DNA of 64,000 nt from Rotaria sordida (Eukaryota > Rotifera > Eurotatoria > Philodinida > Philodinidae). Location: assembly GCA_905250125.1 (NCBI GenBank), contig CAJNOL010001082.1, forward strand, positions 17,805-81,804. The letters run 5' to 3'. The notes beneath the pieces are model-generated. The model worked only from the letters and a program-made list of their open reading frames with translations, searched no databases and had not been told where the DNA came from. This document shows positions 1-12,150 of the stretch, one piece after another. Numbering within the stretch: position 1 is the first letter of the stretch; every line of letters starts with the position of its first letter. Position numbers and translations under genes: made by a program.

Positions 1-701
1 TTTTGTTGTTGATTATTCATCATTTTTTCCTTAGTTCTATTGAATAATCAACTGTCCCAGATTACTAGATTGTTCGAAAAACATAATCAGTGTCAGATAA
101 GAAGGTATCTTGAGTGTGAAGAAGTCAATTCTCGATCATATCAATAGGAAAAGAAATTTCGAGATTTATATTATTCGATCATATTAGATGTGAAGAATAT
201 TCGAATATGATCTAGAAGTTAAACAATTGATTTTCGAATGGCGTCATATTCTTTTCATTATGTTTGTTGAAACAACAGATTTTATTTTGTTCTGTTAAGT
301 GAATTTTTCTCGATTAATTGCAAGATCAAGGACAATGAGAATGAAAATTACATATATAGAACAAAAAAAAAACAGTAAATACAATCAAACCTACAAAGCA
401 TATCAAAACTTAATCAATATAAAAAAAATCTGTACTGTAGACTATGGGCTGATTGAAAATAAATACTTTGTTAATGAAAATATTTTTAGCAAAATATATT
501 TTATGTCATATATTATTGACTTTCTTTTCTATAATTCAACAAGTAAAATCGATAGAAAGAGTTTCTTTTTAATTAAATAATATAGCTTCTCTGATGAGTT
601 GTCAATAGCAAGAAAAATAAATTTATTTAAGAGAGTATAAAATATGATGAAATATCGATCAATAAATCATTCAGTACGAAACCAGGGTAGAAGGTATAAC
701 T
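1..701. other. AT-rich flank, no supported gene
   Basis: I see only short AT-rich open frames without splice-consistent extension or recognisable motifs. The 5' untranslated region and promoter of the gene starting at 702 should lie near its right end, but no specific element can be named. Confidence 0.4.
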
Positions 702-2947
702 ATGAGATTATCAAATATTTCAATAGCTCCCTATCGAGCTCAAATGATACCAATGAATCAAGGAGATTTTCAATCAAAACAATTTGCTAATAGATTTACT
801 TCTTCATCCGTATCAGTTCGTTTTATTCATTAAAGAAAATTATTTTCTATTTTCATGTCTTTTTATTTAGTCAATCAATAAATGGTACCATCAACACCAA
901 AATCGAATATCACCAGAATTTGACACTTCATGGGCGTATAATCAGAAATTACAAAAAAATAATGATAATAAAAATAAAAACAAGGAAGTAGAACATTGAT
1001 TTCTATTTAATTGTTTTTTTTTTTCATTTCCGATTTAAAAAAAATCAAGTCGTAAAACTTGTTTTTGGATTGGTATTGCTGTACTTATATCGTTTCTTAT
1101 TGCCTGTGCTATTATTGGCATAGTACTTGGTCTTACTCTATGTATGTATGTCTTAATTTTGCATAACTAAGAAGAAAGAAAAAGAAAGTAATTTGTATCT
1201 CAAGATTAGAAATAATAATAAACAAACTTATAAGCTCACAGATTACACACCAGAGACCGAAACGAATAAGAAAATCTCGATTTGGATTTGATTTGATCGG
1301 TTCATTCAGAAAAAAAAAGATAATCCCTTCATTATCATATGTATCTACAGCTCGCATAAAATTTCACTTAGGTTTTTGTGTATCTGTATGTTAAATCTAT
1401 CGATTTAAAGAAATTAAGAAGTTTCAAAACGGAACTACAATACAAATTAGGGCTTGAGCATCATAAAGAGAAATATTTTATTCCTATCGATCAGTGAAGA
1501 TAGTAGTTTCTCAATTTACACACTTAACGTTGGTGTAGTTTTCTTTTTCTCGAACGAAGACTCCTGTTGTTCAGAAGAAGAAGGCATTGAACTAACACTT
1601 AGTAATATTTTGAGACGCATTCTTGAAAACGATGTTTTCCAAAGCGAGACTTGTGTATAGTCTCATGCTACCAGGTGTAGAGTTTAATTTTGAGCAAAAT
1701 AGTATGATGGTTAAATTGAAGAGTAGAAATATTAAGAAAAGAATAATTATATAACTCTACTAGAAAAGAGTTTTCTCATATTTTTTACTTGAAAAATTTT
1801 TCTTGCATACATTTCATCTAAAACCTTGAAACGCATATCAAAAGATACAGAACTTTGTAGCATATCTGAAATTTCAACAAAATTTCTATTAAAAATTTTT
1901 CGTTTTTTGATCGCTACAGTTGATCGATTGAGTAGATGTTCATCTTTTAAATTTTGTACCAACAAAAAAAACAATGTTGTTTGAAAAAAATAAAGAATGT
2001 CCTAAAAAGAGGTAACCATTTTGTTCCATTTAATAATACGTCATCTGTTATATATTCTAATTAATTAGAATATTAAATTATTTTAGCTTCGTCATCAAAA
2101 ACGACATCGTCGACAACATTACTTTCAAGTAAATTTAATCGAAATATGTTTATTATTGGATTGGGTTCAATATTTTTCTTTAAGGTACTTCAACAATAAA
2201 TTCAACGAATTCGACAAGTTCAACTTGTACGTATTTTATTAATGTTTTAGAATTGATTTCACAGGGTATCAAATATTTTTCATAGTTCTTTTTTTCCGAG
2301 CGAAAAGAAATTAATATCTTAGCTTGACAAAATTTATTTCTCTTTTAAATATTTTCTCCTTTTTTTTAGCAACAACAACAACAACAACAACAACAGTAGC
2401 CATCTGTGAGAAAATATTCTTTTTTTAGTATCATTTTTTTTCTATTCAATTCATTTTAGCAATCGCATGTTCGAATACAGGTCGTGGTGTACTTGCATTT
2501 CAAAATCAAACAACACCAACTGCATGGACATCATATTCACGTACTTTTACATCAACAAGCGCTTCACATACAATACTATTTGGATTTCAAACTGATGGTA
2601 CTAATAGTTTTTATTTAGATACTGTATCTGTTGTTGACAGTACTCTATCATCACCTCAGTTACTGACCAATCCTAATTTTGAAAATTCTACAACAACACC
2701 AACTGGTTGGACTGTATCATGTGAAGCGACAACATGCGGTTTAAGTGCTGCTAATATAGCAAATAGCTCTCAATGTTCATCTGGATATTGTTTTGAGAGT
2801 TTTTGTACATCTGGTCGTACAGCTCTCATCTTTTTGAGTCAAACATTTGCTACGACAAGTGGAAATTTACATACAGTTACTTATATGTTGAAACGAACAA
2901 ATATCGGCAGTAGTGGATTTATGGCTTTTTATCTTGATGTTATATAA
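702..2947 (+). CDS. Predicted type II membrane protein with Ser/Thr-rich stalk and Cys-containing ectodomain
   Basis: Seven exons join in one frame: 702-809, 871-935, 1050-1141, 2087-2128, 2185-2226, 2370-2405 and 2460-2947, all GT/AG. The first two give a polar, probably cytoplasmic N-terminus. Exon 3 is one hydrophobic membrane segment (RKTCFWIGIAVL... to ...VLGLTL). Exons 4-6 are small phase-1 exons coding almost only Ser and Thr, including a run of eight or more Thr from an ACA repeat; this looks like an O-glycosylated stalk. Exon 7 (about 162 residues) has spaced Trp, Gly and Cys pairs (VSCEATTCG, SSGYCFESFC) typical of a secreted beta-sandwich, and ends in a stop. Total is about 285-290 residues. 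I know similar stalk-and-domain proteins from bdelloid rotifers but cannot name a family. Function is unknown; a surface or lectin-like role is a guess. Intron 3 is enlarged by a repeat copy. Confidence 0.6.
1450..2035. repeat. Diverged copy of the interspersed repeat found in the XRCC4 intron
   Basis: Inside intron 3 of the membrane-protein gene. The stretch around 1565-1720 (TTCAGAAGAAGAAGGCATTG onwards) and the end near 2000-2030 (CCTAAAAAGAGGTAACC) align by eye with 22825-22985 and 23365-23385 and, inverted, with the XRCC4 intron copy. The terminal inverted repeat seen in those copies is not clear at the left end here, so this copy looks truncated or older. Confidence 0.55.
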
Positions 2948-4178
2948 CTATATAAACATAGAAATGAAATGTAAACTGATTATTTTTGATTGTTAGAGAT
3001 TAAAATAAAAATAAAAGAAAATAACTATGAATACTGTTATTGATTGAAACAAAATAGAAGAATTACATAGTTTACATCTTCTCAATAAACTGATTCAATG
3101 GTGAAATATTTTCATATATTGCATAATATTGATTTTAGTTTCAAAATAAATGTTTGTAAACTTATTTGAAAAGTGATATTTAAAACAGATTCAAGTCGAC
3201 TAGAATTTGTGAAAGTTTTGTTTTTTTTTACATTCAAATTTAATATTTTCGCATACGTTATTCCAATTCATATTGCTTTTCTATGTCTAGCTGCTTTCGA
3301 TTGTTGTCAAGATGCCGTAAAAAATTTTCAATAATTGGGTAAATATTGTTCATAAATCTCTTAGTATAACATGAATATTCATTCAGAAAATTTTTATTAA
3401 TAAAGATGCATATATATAACTTAAACTTCTTTCTCAATTTTCTTTAAATATAATTTTGAATAATTTTTGTCAAAAACAAAAATTTGCTGATGCGTATGTT
3501 TTTCTTCTTGTCAATATTTGACGAAAACGATTCTATTCATTATAGATTTCGTTGTATAAATAGAAGGTTTATTCTTTAACGCAAATTATATTATAATTAA
3601 TGTGAATACTAAAAAAAAAATAATGAACGAAATAGTGAAACTAGAACAATGATAAATCTCATTAACTGCTCTCTTTTAATTTAAAAAACTAAGAATCTAT
3701 TACAATTATTTGTTCACCATAAACGCACACATATTTCTGTTATGGTTTTAGTTAGAATTAATGAATAATGTTGTTTAAATCATGAAACTACATAAAATCA
3801 TCTAATAAACAAAATATTCTCCCATAAAATAATGGAATAACAATGAAAATGTATTCGAAAACTGAATGCTAAAGTTTTCATTGATCAACAGAAAAATGAA
3901 CAATCGACACTATTTATTCGATAGATTTACTCTTGTCAAGCACTCGATATTTCGATGAGTTTCAAGTAATCGGAATTATATCAAACAATCGAAAAGTATC
4001 TTCTCGAGGAAATCTCTTTCTTCGAGTAGTCACAGTTTCAATGGATTTCAAGTAGTGGAAATGTGTCCGAGAGCTCGATATTCGAAAAGAACAGAAAAAA
4101 ATATATCTATAAGTTTCAACCACTCGTCGTACCCATTATTAACTTTTTTTTTTTGTATCTGTTTAGGATTATATAAAA
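2948..4178. other. Intergenic, AT-rich
   Basis: No open frame with coding character. At 3890-4090 there are several imperfect copies of short motifs such as CTCGATATTCGA and TTTCAAGTA, suggesting an old repeat, but no termini can be defined. Confidence 0.35.
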
Positions 4179-4830
4179 CTATGTATCTTGATTCCATCGT
4201 GCATCATCAAAGAAGAGACCACTGATATATGTACTGTCATTTGGAGCTGTTTCCCTTTTAGTGACTTTCAAAATCTGAACAAAAAATAAAAACAAATCAA
4301 TATATAAGAAAGAAAATAGTTTTATATCTGAAATTCAAAGGCTAACAAATCGATTGATATTGTATTTTTTTCAAGTAAAATTTCACTTGATATCAGTTAA
4401 AAATTTGTGTTGAATATTTTTTCATTGCTTCTTCCCAATTAAAATTATTTGCTAACTAAGTAATAAAAAAAATACAAGCAATATTTTAATCACAAATATA
4501 ATTAATTATTTACTTTTGAAAGTATAACATTAGCAATATCATTTTATTTTTTTATCTGTATCATCACCTTCTCTGGTTGTTGTTGTTGAATCCATTGTTA
4601 CGAGAATTGAATTAAATGAAAGTCTTTTTAGCTCGTAAATCTTTTGATATATCAACATTTTCATTAATATCAAAGACTTCAAGATTCTTGAGTTAATGAT
4701 AAATTTTTAAATAAATTCAATATATTCTTCATGAGCACATTTTGTCGGTATATAATAAAAACCACTTGATGATAATTTATGTTTAACAATTTCAGCTACT
4801 TGTATATTGTAAAAGTCTTTAAGAATAACA
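4179..4830 (-). pseudogene. Dynein heavy chain, broken C-terminal fragment
   Basis: Reading the minus strand from about 4830, a frame encodes KLSSSGFYYIPTKCAHEEYIEF, corresponding to the motor C-terminal region of axonemal dynein heavy chains, where 'SSGxYY...YLEYI' is familiar. It runs into a stop near 4707. In another frame at about 4690-4620 comes FDINENVDISKDLRAKKT, matching the conserved 'FGMHDNVDISKDLQ' block. A last piece at 4275-4179 reads ISGLFFDDARWN, the dynein 'VYGLFLDGARW' block, followed by a stop. The order is correct for a dynein tail end but frames change and stops intervene, and nothing upstream is present. I call a relic rather than a working gene. The dynein assignment rests on three motifs in collinear order; the axonemal subtype is not resolved. 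Confidence 0.6.
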
Positions 4831-4837
4831 CATAAAT

Positions 4838-4919
4838 ATTGGGTGGGTGTGGGTGTGTATGGGAAGAGATAGTATTCTCTCACACTCCACACCCAACTAC
4901 ACCGACACCCACACACACG
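4838..4919. repeat. GT/CA-rich low-complexity pair
   Basis: A G/T-rich stretch (GGGTGGGTGTGGGTGTGTATGGG) is followed after about 20 bases by a C/A-rich stretch (ACACCGACACCCACACACACG), so the two can pair as an imperfect hairpin. It overlaps only spurious open frames. Confidence 0.6.
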
Positions 4920-5350
4920 ATTGATTTCTTAGCTATTTTGGACCCCTCTCCTTCTAGGGATCACTTTTCTGTCAAAAAGCTGGGACGAAACAATTGGACC
5001 ATGATTTTTTTGAATCTCTTTTCCCACCTAATTAGTTGATTTTCGAATAGCCTCTAACATGTACTCATCCAGTGTTTTCAGACAAAAATGCAGGTACTGA
5101 AAATTTCGTAAAATCCTAATCTCAGCGCAAAAAGTACTATCTCGATCATCGCATCAAAATTCTCAAGTTCAAGAACCTATGGGCGGTGACTCAGGTACTC
5201 ATCACGTTACATCAAAAGCACTCAAAATCTTCATGTTAACAGCATATGGTAGCCATCAAAGCACTGAGATGAATACTCTGACACTCATGTTTGAAATATC
5301 GATACGCTAGTTGTGAGTATTATGACATCCCTCTTCATTCTGACAAGCGG

Positions 5351-6394
5351 TATCACTAAATAGTACTATTTGCTCTGTAGTCTAGGACAAAGAACATTTT
5401 AAATGATTTTGGCCCAAGTAGAAAATTAGGGTCATTTGATGTGAAACTTTCAGCAATTATAAAAGTCGAAGCTACAAGTCACTCCTGTGAATTTCAGTTT
5501 GATTGATAAAATTGTCACTCTATTTTGATGTTCTACTAGAAAGATACCTTTATAATCGTAAGAATTCAAAACAATGAAAGATGTGATTCATTTGAGTTTG
5601 ACAGATTTTTCACATGATTACATAGATAAGTTATATACCATTCGATGAAGAATTTAACGCTCAACGTATCTAAATAATTGGCCTTGAGTTAAAATCACAG
5701 ACTGATTATAAAACGTCTATTATATTGTTCACCAGACATCCTGCATGGGTTGCATTGAGACCACGTCCAAGACTGATGAAAGTCAGTTTTCACAAGATAG
5801 TGGATATACAATACTAGTTTCTAGATATTATTTAGATATATTGTATGCTACACACTAGACGATAGATCAAAGAAAGATGTTTTCCACACCTATATGCAAA
5901 AATTTCCTAACTCACGATGAGTACTACTTATATTGAGAATATCATATCGATCCCGCGAGAAACGACTTTCATCAGTCTTCTACACTATCTCTGTGTGATC
6001 TATGCAGGATGTCTAATGAACAATATAGTAGACATTTTATACTTAGCTTTTGCGTTCAACTCGAAGTCAAATATATAGTTTTGTTCAGCGTTAAAATCTC
6101 CATCGAATGATATATGAGCTATTCATCGAACTATGAAAACGTTATCGAAACTCATTGAATCAAGCTATTAATTATCCCAAAGCTTTAAAACCATGAAGAT
6201 GTGTATTTATTAGAACATAAAAATAGATTGAAAGTTTTATCATTCAAGTCGAAACTTACAGGAATGACTATTAACTGACCTTTAAATTGCTGAAAATTTC
6301 ATGTCAAGTTACTTTTATTTTCTACTTGTGCCAAAATCATTTCAAGTGCTCTTTGTCCTATACTACAAAGAAAAATAGTGCTATTTTGTGATGG
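5351..6394. repeat. Degenerate foldback, about 430-bp arms
   Basis: The left arm 5351-5784 reads inverted as the right arm 5964-6394. Clear anchors are GACTGATGAAAGTC at 5771 against GACTTTCATCAGTC at 5964, the CAGACATCCTGCATGG block against CTATGCAGGATGTCTA, and GATTTTGGCCCAAGTAG near 5411 against CTACTTGTGCCAAAATC near 6322. The spacer is about 180 bp. Many substitutions and small indels suggest an old non-autonomous foldback element. No coding sequence is apparent. Confidence 0.75.
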
Positions 6395-8639
6395 TACTTA
6401 TTAGGTCAAAGTACGAGATCCAAAATTTTTGATTATATAGACAAATAATAACCGGTTAGTAGTCTTTGAGAAAAAGATATGAGCAAATTCTATCGCGCTA
6501 ATCTGGAGAAAGCCTATCGTCAATATAGACCACTTTTTAGAATAATATGTAAAGGATAGTGACGGTATAGTGAAAGTTTTAGTGACACATGGACAATATT
6601 AAATATGATGGCTGTATTGTCTATCTCAGAATGTATTTCTGCTAAAAATTTCAAAACTCTATTGCGTCTTTGTCAGGAGATGCCATGAAAACAATCCAAG
6701 TAAATGATTGACAAATAATGCATTAAATTGGTAAAAAGCTATTTTGGATTCCATCAGTCAGATTATCATATCTCAACCAAAACTCTCATCGATCAGATCT
6801 ACAATTTGAATATATGCCCAAAAACATTTGTTCTACAAGATAAGGTAGTTTTTACCTAAATCTAAAATTTTCGATTGAGCAATTATATTGAGATTGGATT
6901 ATCGCTCTCGTACGATAGCTCCTAGAAATAAGCTTGGAAATTAGCTATCTCTATATGATGCGTTACATAGTTCTCATCCCTGATTTCTGGATATATGATA
7001 CGAATCTAATTCAAGAGATTATTATTGTTTAATATAAAAGACTTACTAAACAATGTTTAACTAACAATTTGTTTCTCAATTCTTAGTTTTAGATTCTATT
7101 CTAGACTGATGACCATCACGGATCATTTTTTTTCGTGAATTAATCCGACGAATGAGAAAATAGCCTTTTGATGAGCATCTTTGAGCTGGAATTAGAAATA
7201 TGTGCAACCATATTTTATAGTCATCATGAAGGTAACATATTTGTTCGTGATATTGGTTAATTTACTCTAGTTCCGGTCTTGTTTTTGGTTAGGAAAATCT
7301 TAAGCGTGTTTGAATGAAATTGAAAAAATTCTTCAATTTCGACCCGTTGATTTATCCAGTCAAAGGTTATCATATTTGTTGAATTTAGTGGTGATTAATA
7401 TTATATATGTAATATAATTGACTTCGAAACCGTAGCAGTTATTACTATAACCTTTGATTTCGACGCTAATTTCGACAACTTTTCTTTGCTTGTAGTTTCG
7501 ATGTCGTTCCCGAATTAACGATGATCTTGCACATCTTTAGGCAGAATATAGAATATATCCAGCCACAAAAAAGATCTCTTCGCAATCTTGTAAATTGTTT
7601 TCCGTTTATTGAATTGATCGGGAAAACCAACTCTTCTGTTCTAATTCTCACGACAATTACATCAAATCAAATAATAAAAAAAAATTCTCCACTAAAGTCG
7701 AAACAAAGATACTTCGATGAGGTGCAATGAATTGACTAATCTTTCTTCTCTGTGCTCTTCAAACAGTCAAAGCAGGTAGAGAAGAAATCATTTTCAGAAG
7801 TAAAAAATTCTCTTTTCTTCATAATAATCTATTACGTATGACGGACTAACGACCGTAGTCGAATCATTAGCTTATTTTAATAATTTTATTGAGAGAAATT
7901 GCTTGCTTTCTCTTCGATATAGTCGATAGATGTTCTCTTTCTTTATTTTCTTCTTCCTGTGCTTGTACTTATTTTTTATCTCGTGACGTGTATCCAAATA
8001 TCGTACTTCTATATATTAGAATACATTTTCTTTTTCTTCTTTCATTTTTCTCTTAATTCATATTTAAACTGCAACACTTGTCCTTTATATAGTTACTTAC
8101 ATCCCAGACATCATGGCTTCAGTCAGTAACGTACTAAACTAAAAAGAATATAAAAGAAAAAGTAAAGATTTATATAAACCTTCTTCAAAGCAATAACTTT
8201 CTGCTTTTATTTTCTCAGGTTGTTTGGGCATTTTCTATATACCCAGAATATATTTTATCATCAAATGGAAAGAATTAGAACGAGAATAGACGAAATCTAG
8301 CGCCAGGACCAGTGAAGAGGGAGGACTTACTTTTCCGAACCAGGACTTTTTTTTTGGTATAGTCAAAATGTATTTTATGCGTGTTAACGGTAGTGGATAC
8401 ATTATCTTTACCCTAGATAGATTGTTTTCTCTCTCTCTTATTCACTATTGTTCTCTATGTTTTCTTTTTTCTTTTCTACTTCTTCTATTGTATCGCAACT
8501 ATAAAAAAGTGTGTTTCTCTATTGTTATAGATATATATAAATAAGGGTTAATCACAGACATGTATTGAGCTAACAATACTACTCATAGATAAACGTAATT
8601 TAAATAAATCCAACAAAGCCGGTAGATCTTCTTAAAAGG
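6395..8639. other. Intergenic, no supported gene
   Basis: Only short AT-rich frames occur, including an antisense pair around 7466-7730 with no coding signature. Pyrimidine-rich tracts at 7900-8070 and 8420-8510 resemble the U3 style of the solo LTRs found later in the window, but I could not define termini or a target duplication. Confidence 0.35.
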
Positions 8640-8889
8640 ATGTTTAAGTATATACGGGACTTAATATCCAATGATAATATATAATTTATTTGAAATGTAT
8701 TTATTTTAGATTCGACATACTTATGTTAATCTCTTCAAGTATAGTTCTAAGCCACAATGAACACCAACAAAAACCAATTAGTATTTCTTTTTTATCATTG
8801 TACAACTTTATTTGATATTTATGAAAAAGAAGTTGTGATGAAAAAGATGACAAATAGATAATGCCAATGATGGTAAGTTGACAATATTC

Positions 8890-9870
8890 TTTATAGTTAA
8901 AATAAAGTTTTTCCATTTCAGATTCTAACTCAAATGATAAAGAACAAATTACAGATAACAAAGAATTAATTCTACAATGGATTGAATATGTATCATCATT
9001 GATTATTCAGACAAAATCAATTCAATTGTAAGAACTATTTTAATCGACATCAACATCAAAGCACCTTGGAAGTTGATTTTTAATTTGAGACGCTTTCTTC
9101 AGGGACATAGAGAGACGGAAAGAGTCCAAGATGCGTAGAAGTTTTCACGCAAGACTTTGTAGTTCATTTTTGTGAGATGCAATTTTTTTGTGACAATTAG
9201 TACCAAATTAATGTGTCTCTTTTTCTTTGATAAATGTCTGGTACAGTGATGTCGCACTGATACAACTCGCCATCTATCTTCATTTTTTGTTTTATTTTTT
9301 ATTTCGTTTTCTATTTCTTTCTCGGTGATATATCTAGTCTTCTCTTTTACTATCCATATACCTAGTCTCTGTTCTCTTTCTTTTTTTCTCTCTCTTTTCT
9401 TTCTTCTCTTTTTGCTTCTCGCTCACTATATATGTACGTGTTTTTCCATCATTTAATATATATAAGATAATAAAAGATAGTGTGCATATATACACACACA
9501 CATAAACATATTTTTTCCGTAAAAGAAAAGAAAACGAACTTAGCGTTGATCCAAAAGGACAACCGCTAACAATATCGTTCTCATATTTCCTAAAAGAATT
9601 ATGGAAAACACTACCAAAAGACGTGTTGTTTAACGTTGCTAATTTTCTAAAGACTACCAAATCTCATAGGTACAATATTTTCAAAAACAAAAAAGATACA
9701 TCCTCATGAGGTTTATTACATTTCTTTTATATTTCTTTTTATTTGTTTAGATTTTCTGATAATCGACAATATTTTTATTTGAAAAAATTTGATCATTTAA
9801 GTGTACTTAGAGGAATAAGAGAGAACGATTTTGAAACCTTATTAATTTTTAATCTTGAACAAGAAGTTTG
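8890..9870 (+). pseudogene. Possible exon fragments of an unidentified gene
   Basis: Three plus-strand pieces have coding look: after the acceptor near 8919 a frame with NKELILQWIEYVSSLI; around 9540-9660 GQPLTISFSYFLKELWKTLP; and after the acceptor at about 9749 SDNRQYFYLKKFDHLSVL. The first two end in GT-like donors. They cannot be joined into a supported protein, and the spaces between them are low-complexity CT-rich sequence. I do not recognise the family; they could be exons of one decayed gene or of two. Confidence 0.25.
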
Positions 9871-10119
9871 TTTTGTTTTTTTATCTATTTAAAAAAAAGA
9901 ATTTTCTATTATTAATTTAGACTGTAAAGAATAATATTAACAAGCTATTGGTTATTAGAAGTAAATGATTTTTATGGAATATTTCAATTATACGTTATTG
10001 CATTTCATGATCAATCATTTTCTAGTCTTGTTTCATGATAACTTGTTGCAATATTTCTTCTCCATTAGTTTTATATCAAATTGATATAGAAAAGGGGAAC
10101 TCACGGTAGATTTTTCTTT

Positions 10120-11388
10120 TTGCAAGACTTTTGTTTGTCTATTTGTTTCATTTTCTTGAGTTTATATTTTAAATACATTTCCTTGGTAATTTATTTGCTT
10201 TTCCGTTTGTTTATAGATATGACAAACAAACGATTTTTAGAAAGTCTATTGACTCTCTACAAAAATCACTGGGTTCTTGATGAATACAAGCTTTATGTTG
10301 TAGCACATTGGGCATTTATCAGCAAGGGCTGTCTTATCAAAGAAAAAAATTGTCCAGTACGAAATTATTTTTTTCTTAACATTAGTTATTTCTTTTTTAA
10401 TAGCCACATGAACTTTTAAAATTTACTCAGTTCGGCAAGGAAATCGAAATTATTTATATCAGGGACAATCTTCTGATTCGTACAGTTCAATCGATTTGGA
10501 ATCATCCATAAAAGATATTCGGGAAAAGAAGTCAGGAGGATCAGCAAATATCATTCAAATGGGATGGAGATAACATGCATCTTAAGAACTCCTTTGTTTT
10601 TCAAGCATTTTCTGCAAAAGTTTCAAGCAAATTTGACTTTTGAGCAGTATTGTCAAAAGAGTAGTGTATCGGAGTTCTATTAAAGATTGTGTACCAGCAA
10701 ATCACGTATATACAACAGAATTATATCCGATCCAGTTGAATCACACGGATTGAAGTAATTGGACAAGTTAGTCCGCATCTGTTGCAAAAATTCTCGAAAT
10801 ATACAGGTTTTCTTTAATAGAAACATTTCGAGAGGAAGTTTTAGTGCTTTTATCAAAATAATAAAATATCAATTATTTTGTTTGATATTTTTCTTCGCGT
10901 TTCTTTAATTTGGCTGATGTCTAATCAAGTTGTTTTTCTCTTGGAAAAGAACGATCACAATCGACTTACTTAGACTTATCGTTTCCATAGAATTTACTGA
11001 TGTTTTGTCAGATATTAGACTTGAATGTAGGTTTTTGTTTCGAAATTGCATTTGGTTATTTTAAAAAAATCTGTGCAAAAGCCATTAACAATATCAATTT
11101 AGAGACCATGTATCATAAAACGCCTCTAATTGTCTTACGACAGTGCATCACGTATTCTACTGCCACAGAACCTTTACACTTGAAAAGTCGCAGTGTGGAA
11201 TTTCTTCCTCAAGAGTGAGGAGAATTGGATTAAAATAAATGTGCTTGAAGCGACTGCTTAATGAGCCAAAAACTCTCCAGTAAATCGACTAATTTGTGTA
11301 TATTTAAAATTTGTTTTTAATCGACCGGTTTTTAGGGGCTTAAAAGTTTGTTTAGATCGATCGAATATTACGGAAGAAATGCAACATT
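10120..11388 (+). other. Fragmentary open frames, possibly transposon debris
   Basis: A frame at about 10222-10360 (RFLESLLTLYKNHWVLDEYK, then VVAHWAFISKG) looks protein-like but stops, and no extension was found. A second frame at 11000-11218 shows no recognisable motif. They lie directly upstream of, and on the same strand as, the integrase-like relic at 11389, so all may be debris of one element. This is inference only. Confidence 0.25.
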
Positions 11389-11772
11389 GGTGACTTCGTA
11401 GGATTACAGATTGACAAAGTTGATCGAACTAACACCGATCCAAAATTATTATCTTGCAAGATCATCGCTAAAGAAGCTGAACGAGTGAAACTTGCATGTG
11501 TTTATGGTATTATCAATCAATGGTGGACAATAAATGTTTTGGTGGGCTTGACTGCTGTACCTCATGAACTAGTTCATCTACAATTGGATCATTTATAAGA
11601 GATATCGATGATTACTGCATCAAAATTATATGTTCGAAGTCCCATCAATGGTATCTGCTGTTCATGTAAAGGAGGATGTAAGACCAAGCAGTGTGCTTGT
11701 AAAAAACACCACGTTTTCTGTTCGACAAAATGTCATAAAAATACTAGTTGTTGTAAGAACATGGAAGAATAA
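11389..11772 (+). pseudogene. C-terminal relic of an integrase-type transposon-derived protein with Cys cluster
   Basis: A single frame begins GDFVGLQIDKVDRTNTDPKL and ends with a cysteine cluster (ICCSCKGGCKTKQCACKK, then CSTKCHKNTSCCKN) and a stop. The pattern 'GDxVGIxIDKVDRTNT...CxCKxxCxTxxCxCKK' is what I recall from the C-terminal part of KRBA2-like, integrase-derived proteins abundant in invertebrate genomes. An in-frame TAA occurs after LQLDHL, about 68 codons in, so the copy is dead. The DDE integrase core expected upstream was not found. Family naming is moderately secure; the broken state is directly visible. Confidence 0.55.
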
Positions 11773-11869
11773 AAATTTGTTGTTTACTTAGTTGATATTC
11801 AAATAAATATTTCATATGATAAGATTTGGACTAAAACTAAGTCAGCTATGGCTGGAACTACTGATCACT

Positions 11870-12150
11870 ATATTCTAACTTGGCCTAGGTTAATCTTACA
11901 TTGGCCTGAAGAGAAAAATATCTTAGTATAGCTTAGGCGAAACTTAGATTGACCTGAAAAAAACAGGCCAATCTTGGATTGGACTGACGATTTTTGTGAG
12001 TTCCAAGATTGGACTAGACCATTCTAGAATCCAAGATTGGCCTAGGAAAATGCCAGCCCAAACTCAGATTCAAGAATGAACTAGTTCAAACTCAGATCTT
12101 AGAATGGCCTAGGCGAATCTTAGATTGGCCTGAATCCGAAATTCGCCTAC
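11870..12150. repeat. Short-period degenerate repeat around GGCCTAGG / AGATTGGCCT
   Basis: Within about 280 bp the motifs TTGGCCTAGG, AGATTGGCCTGAA, AAGATTGGACTAGA and TTAGATTGGCCT recur in both orientations at irregular spacing. It is notably richer in G and C than its surroundings. This looks like a decayed local satellite or a repeat-rich non-coding element; no open frame follows it. Confidence 0.65.

Noticed and set aside
1454..1660. 68-codon open frame
   Set aside because: It lies in an interspersed repeat within an intron and is not open in the other copies.
4707..5039. Two overlapping open frames over the GT/CA-rich tract
   Set aside because: Cys/Val and Thr/Pro runs come from simple sequence; only the dynein-like part of the minus frame is meaningful.
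7840..8540. Possible third LTR
   Set aside because: Pyrimidine-rich like the two LTRs but without matching termini or target duplication.
9334..9660. 108-codon minus-strand frame
   Set aside because: Lys/Arg/Glu-rich translation of a CT-rich low-complexity tract; antisense to better coding-like sequence.
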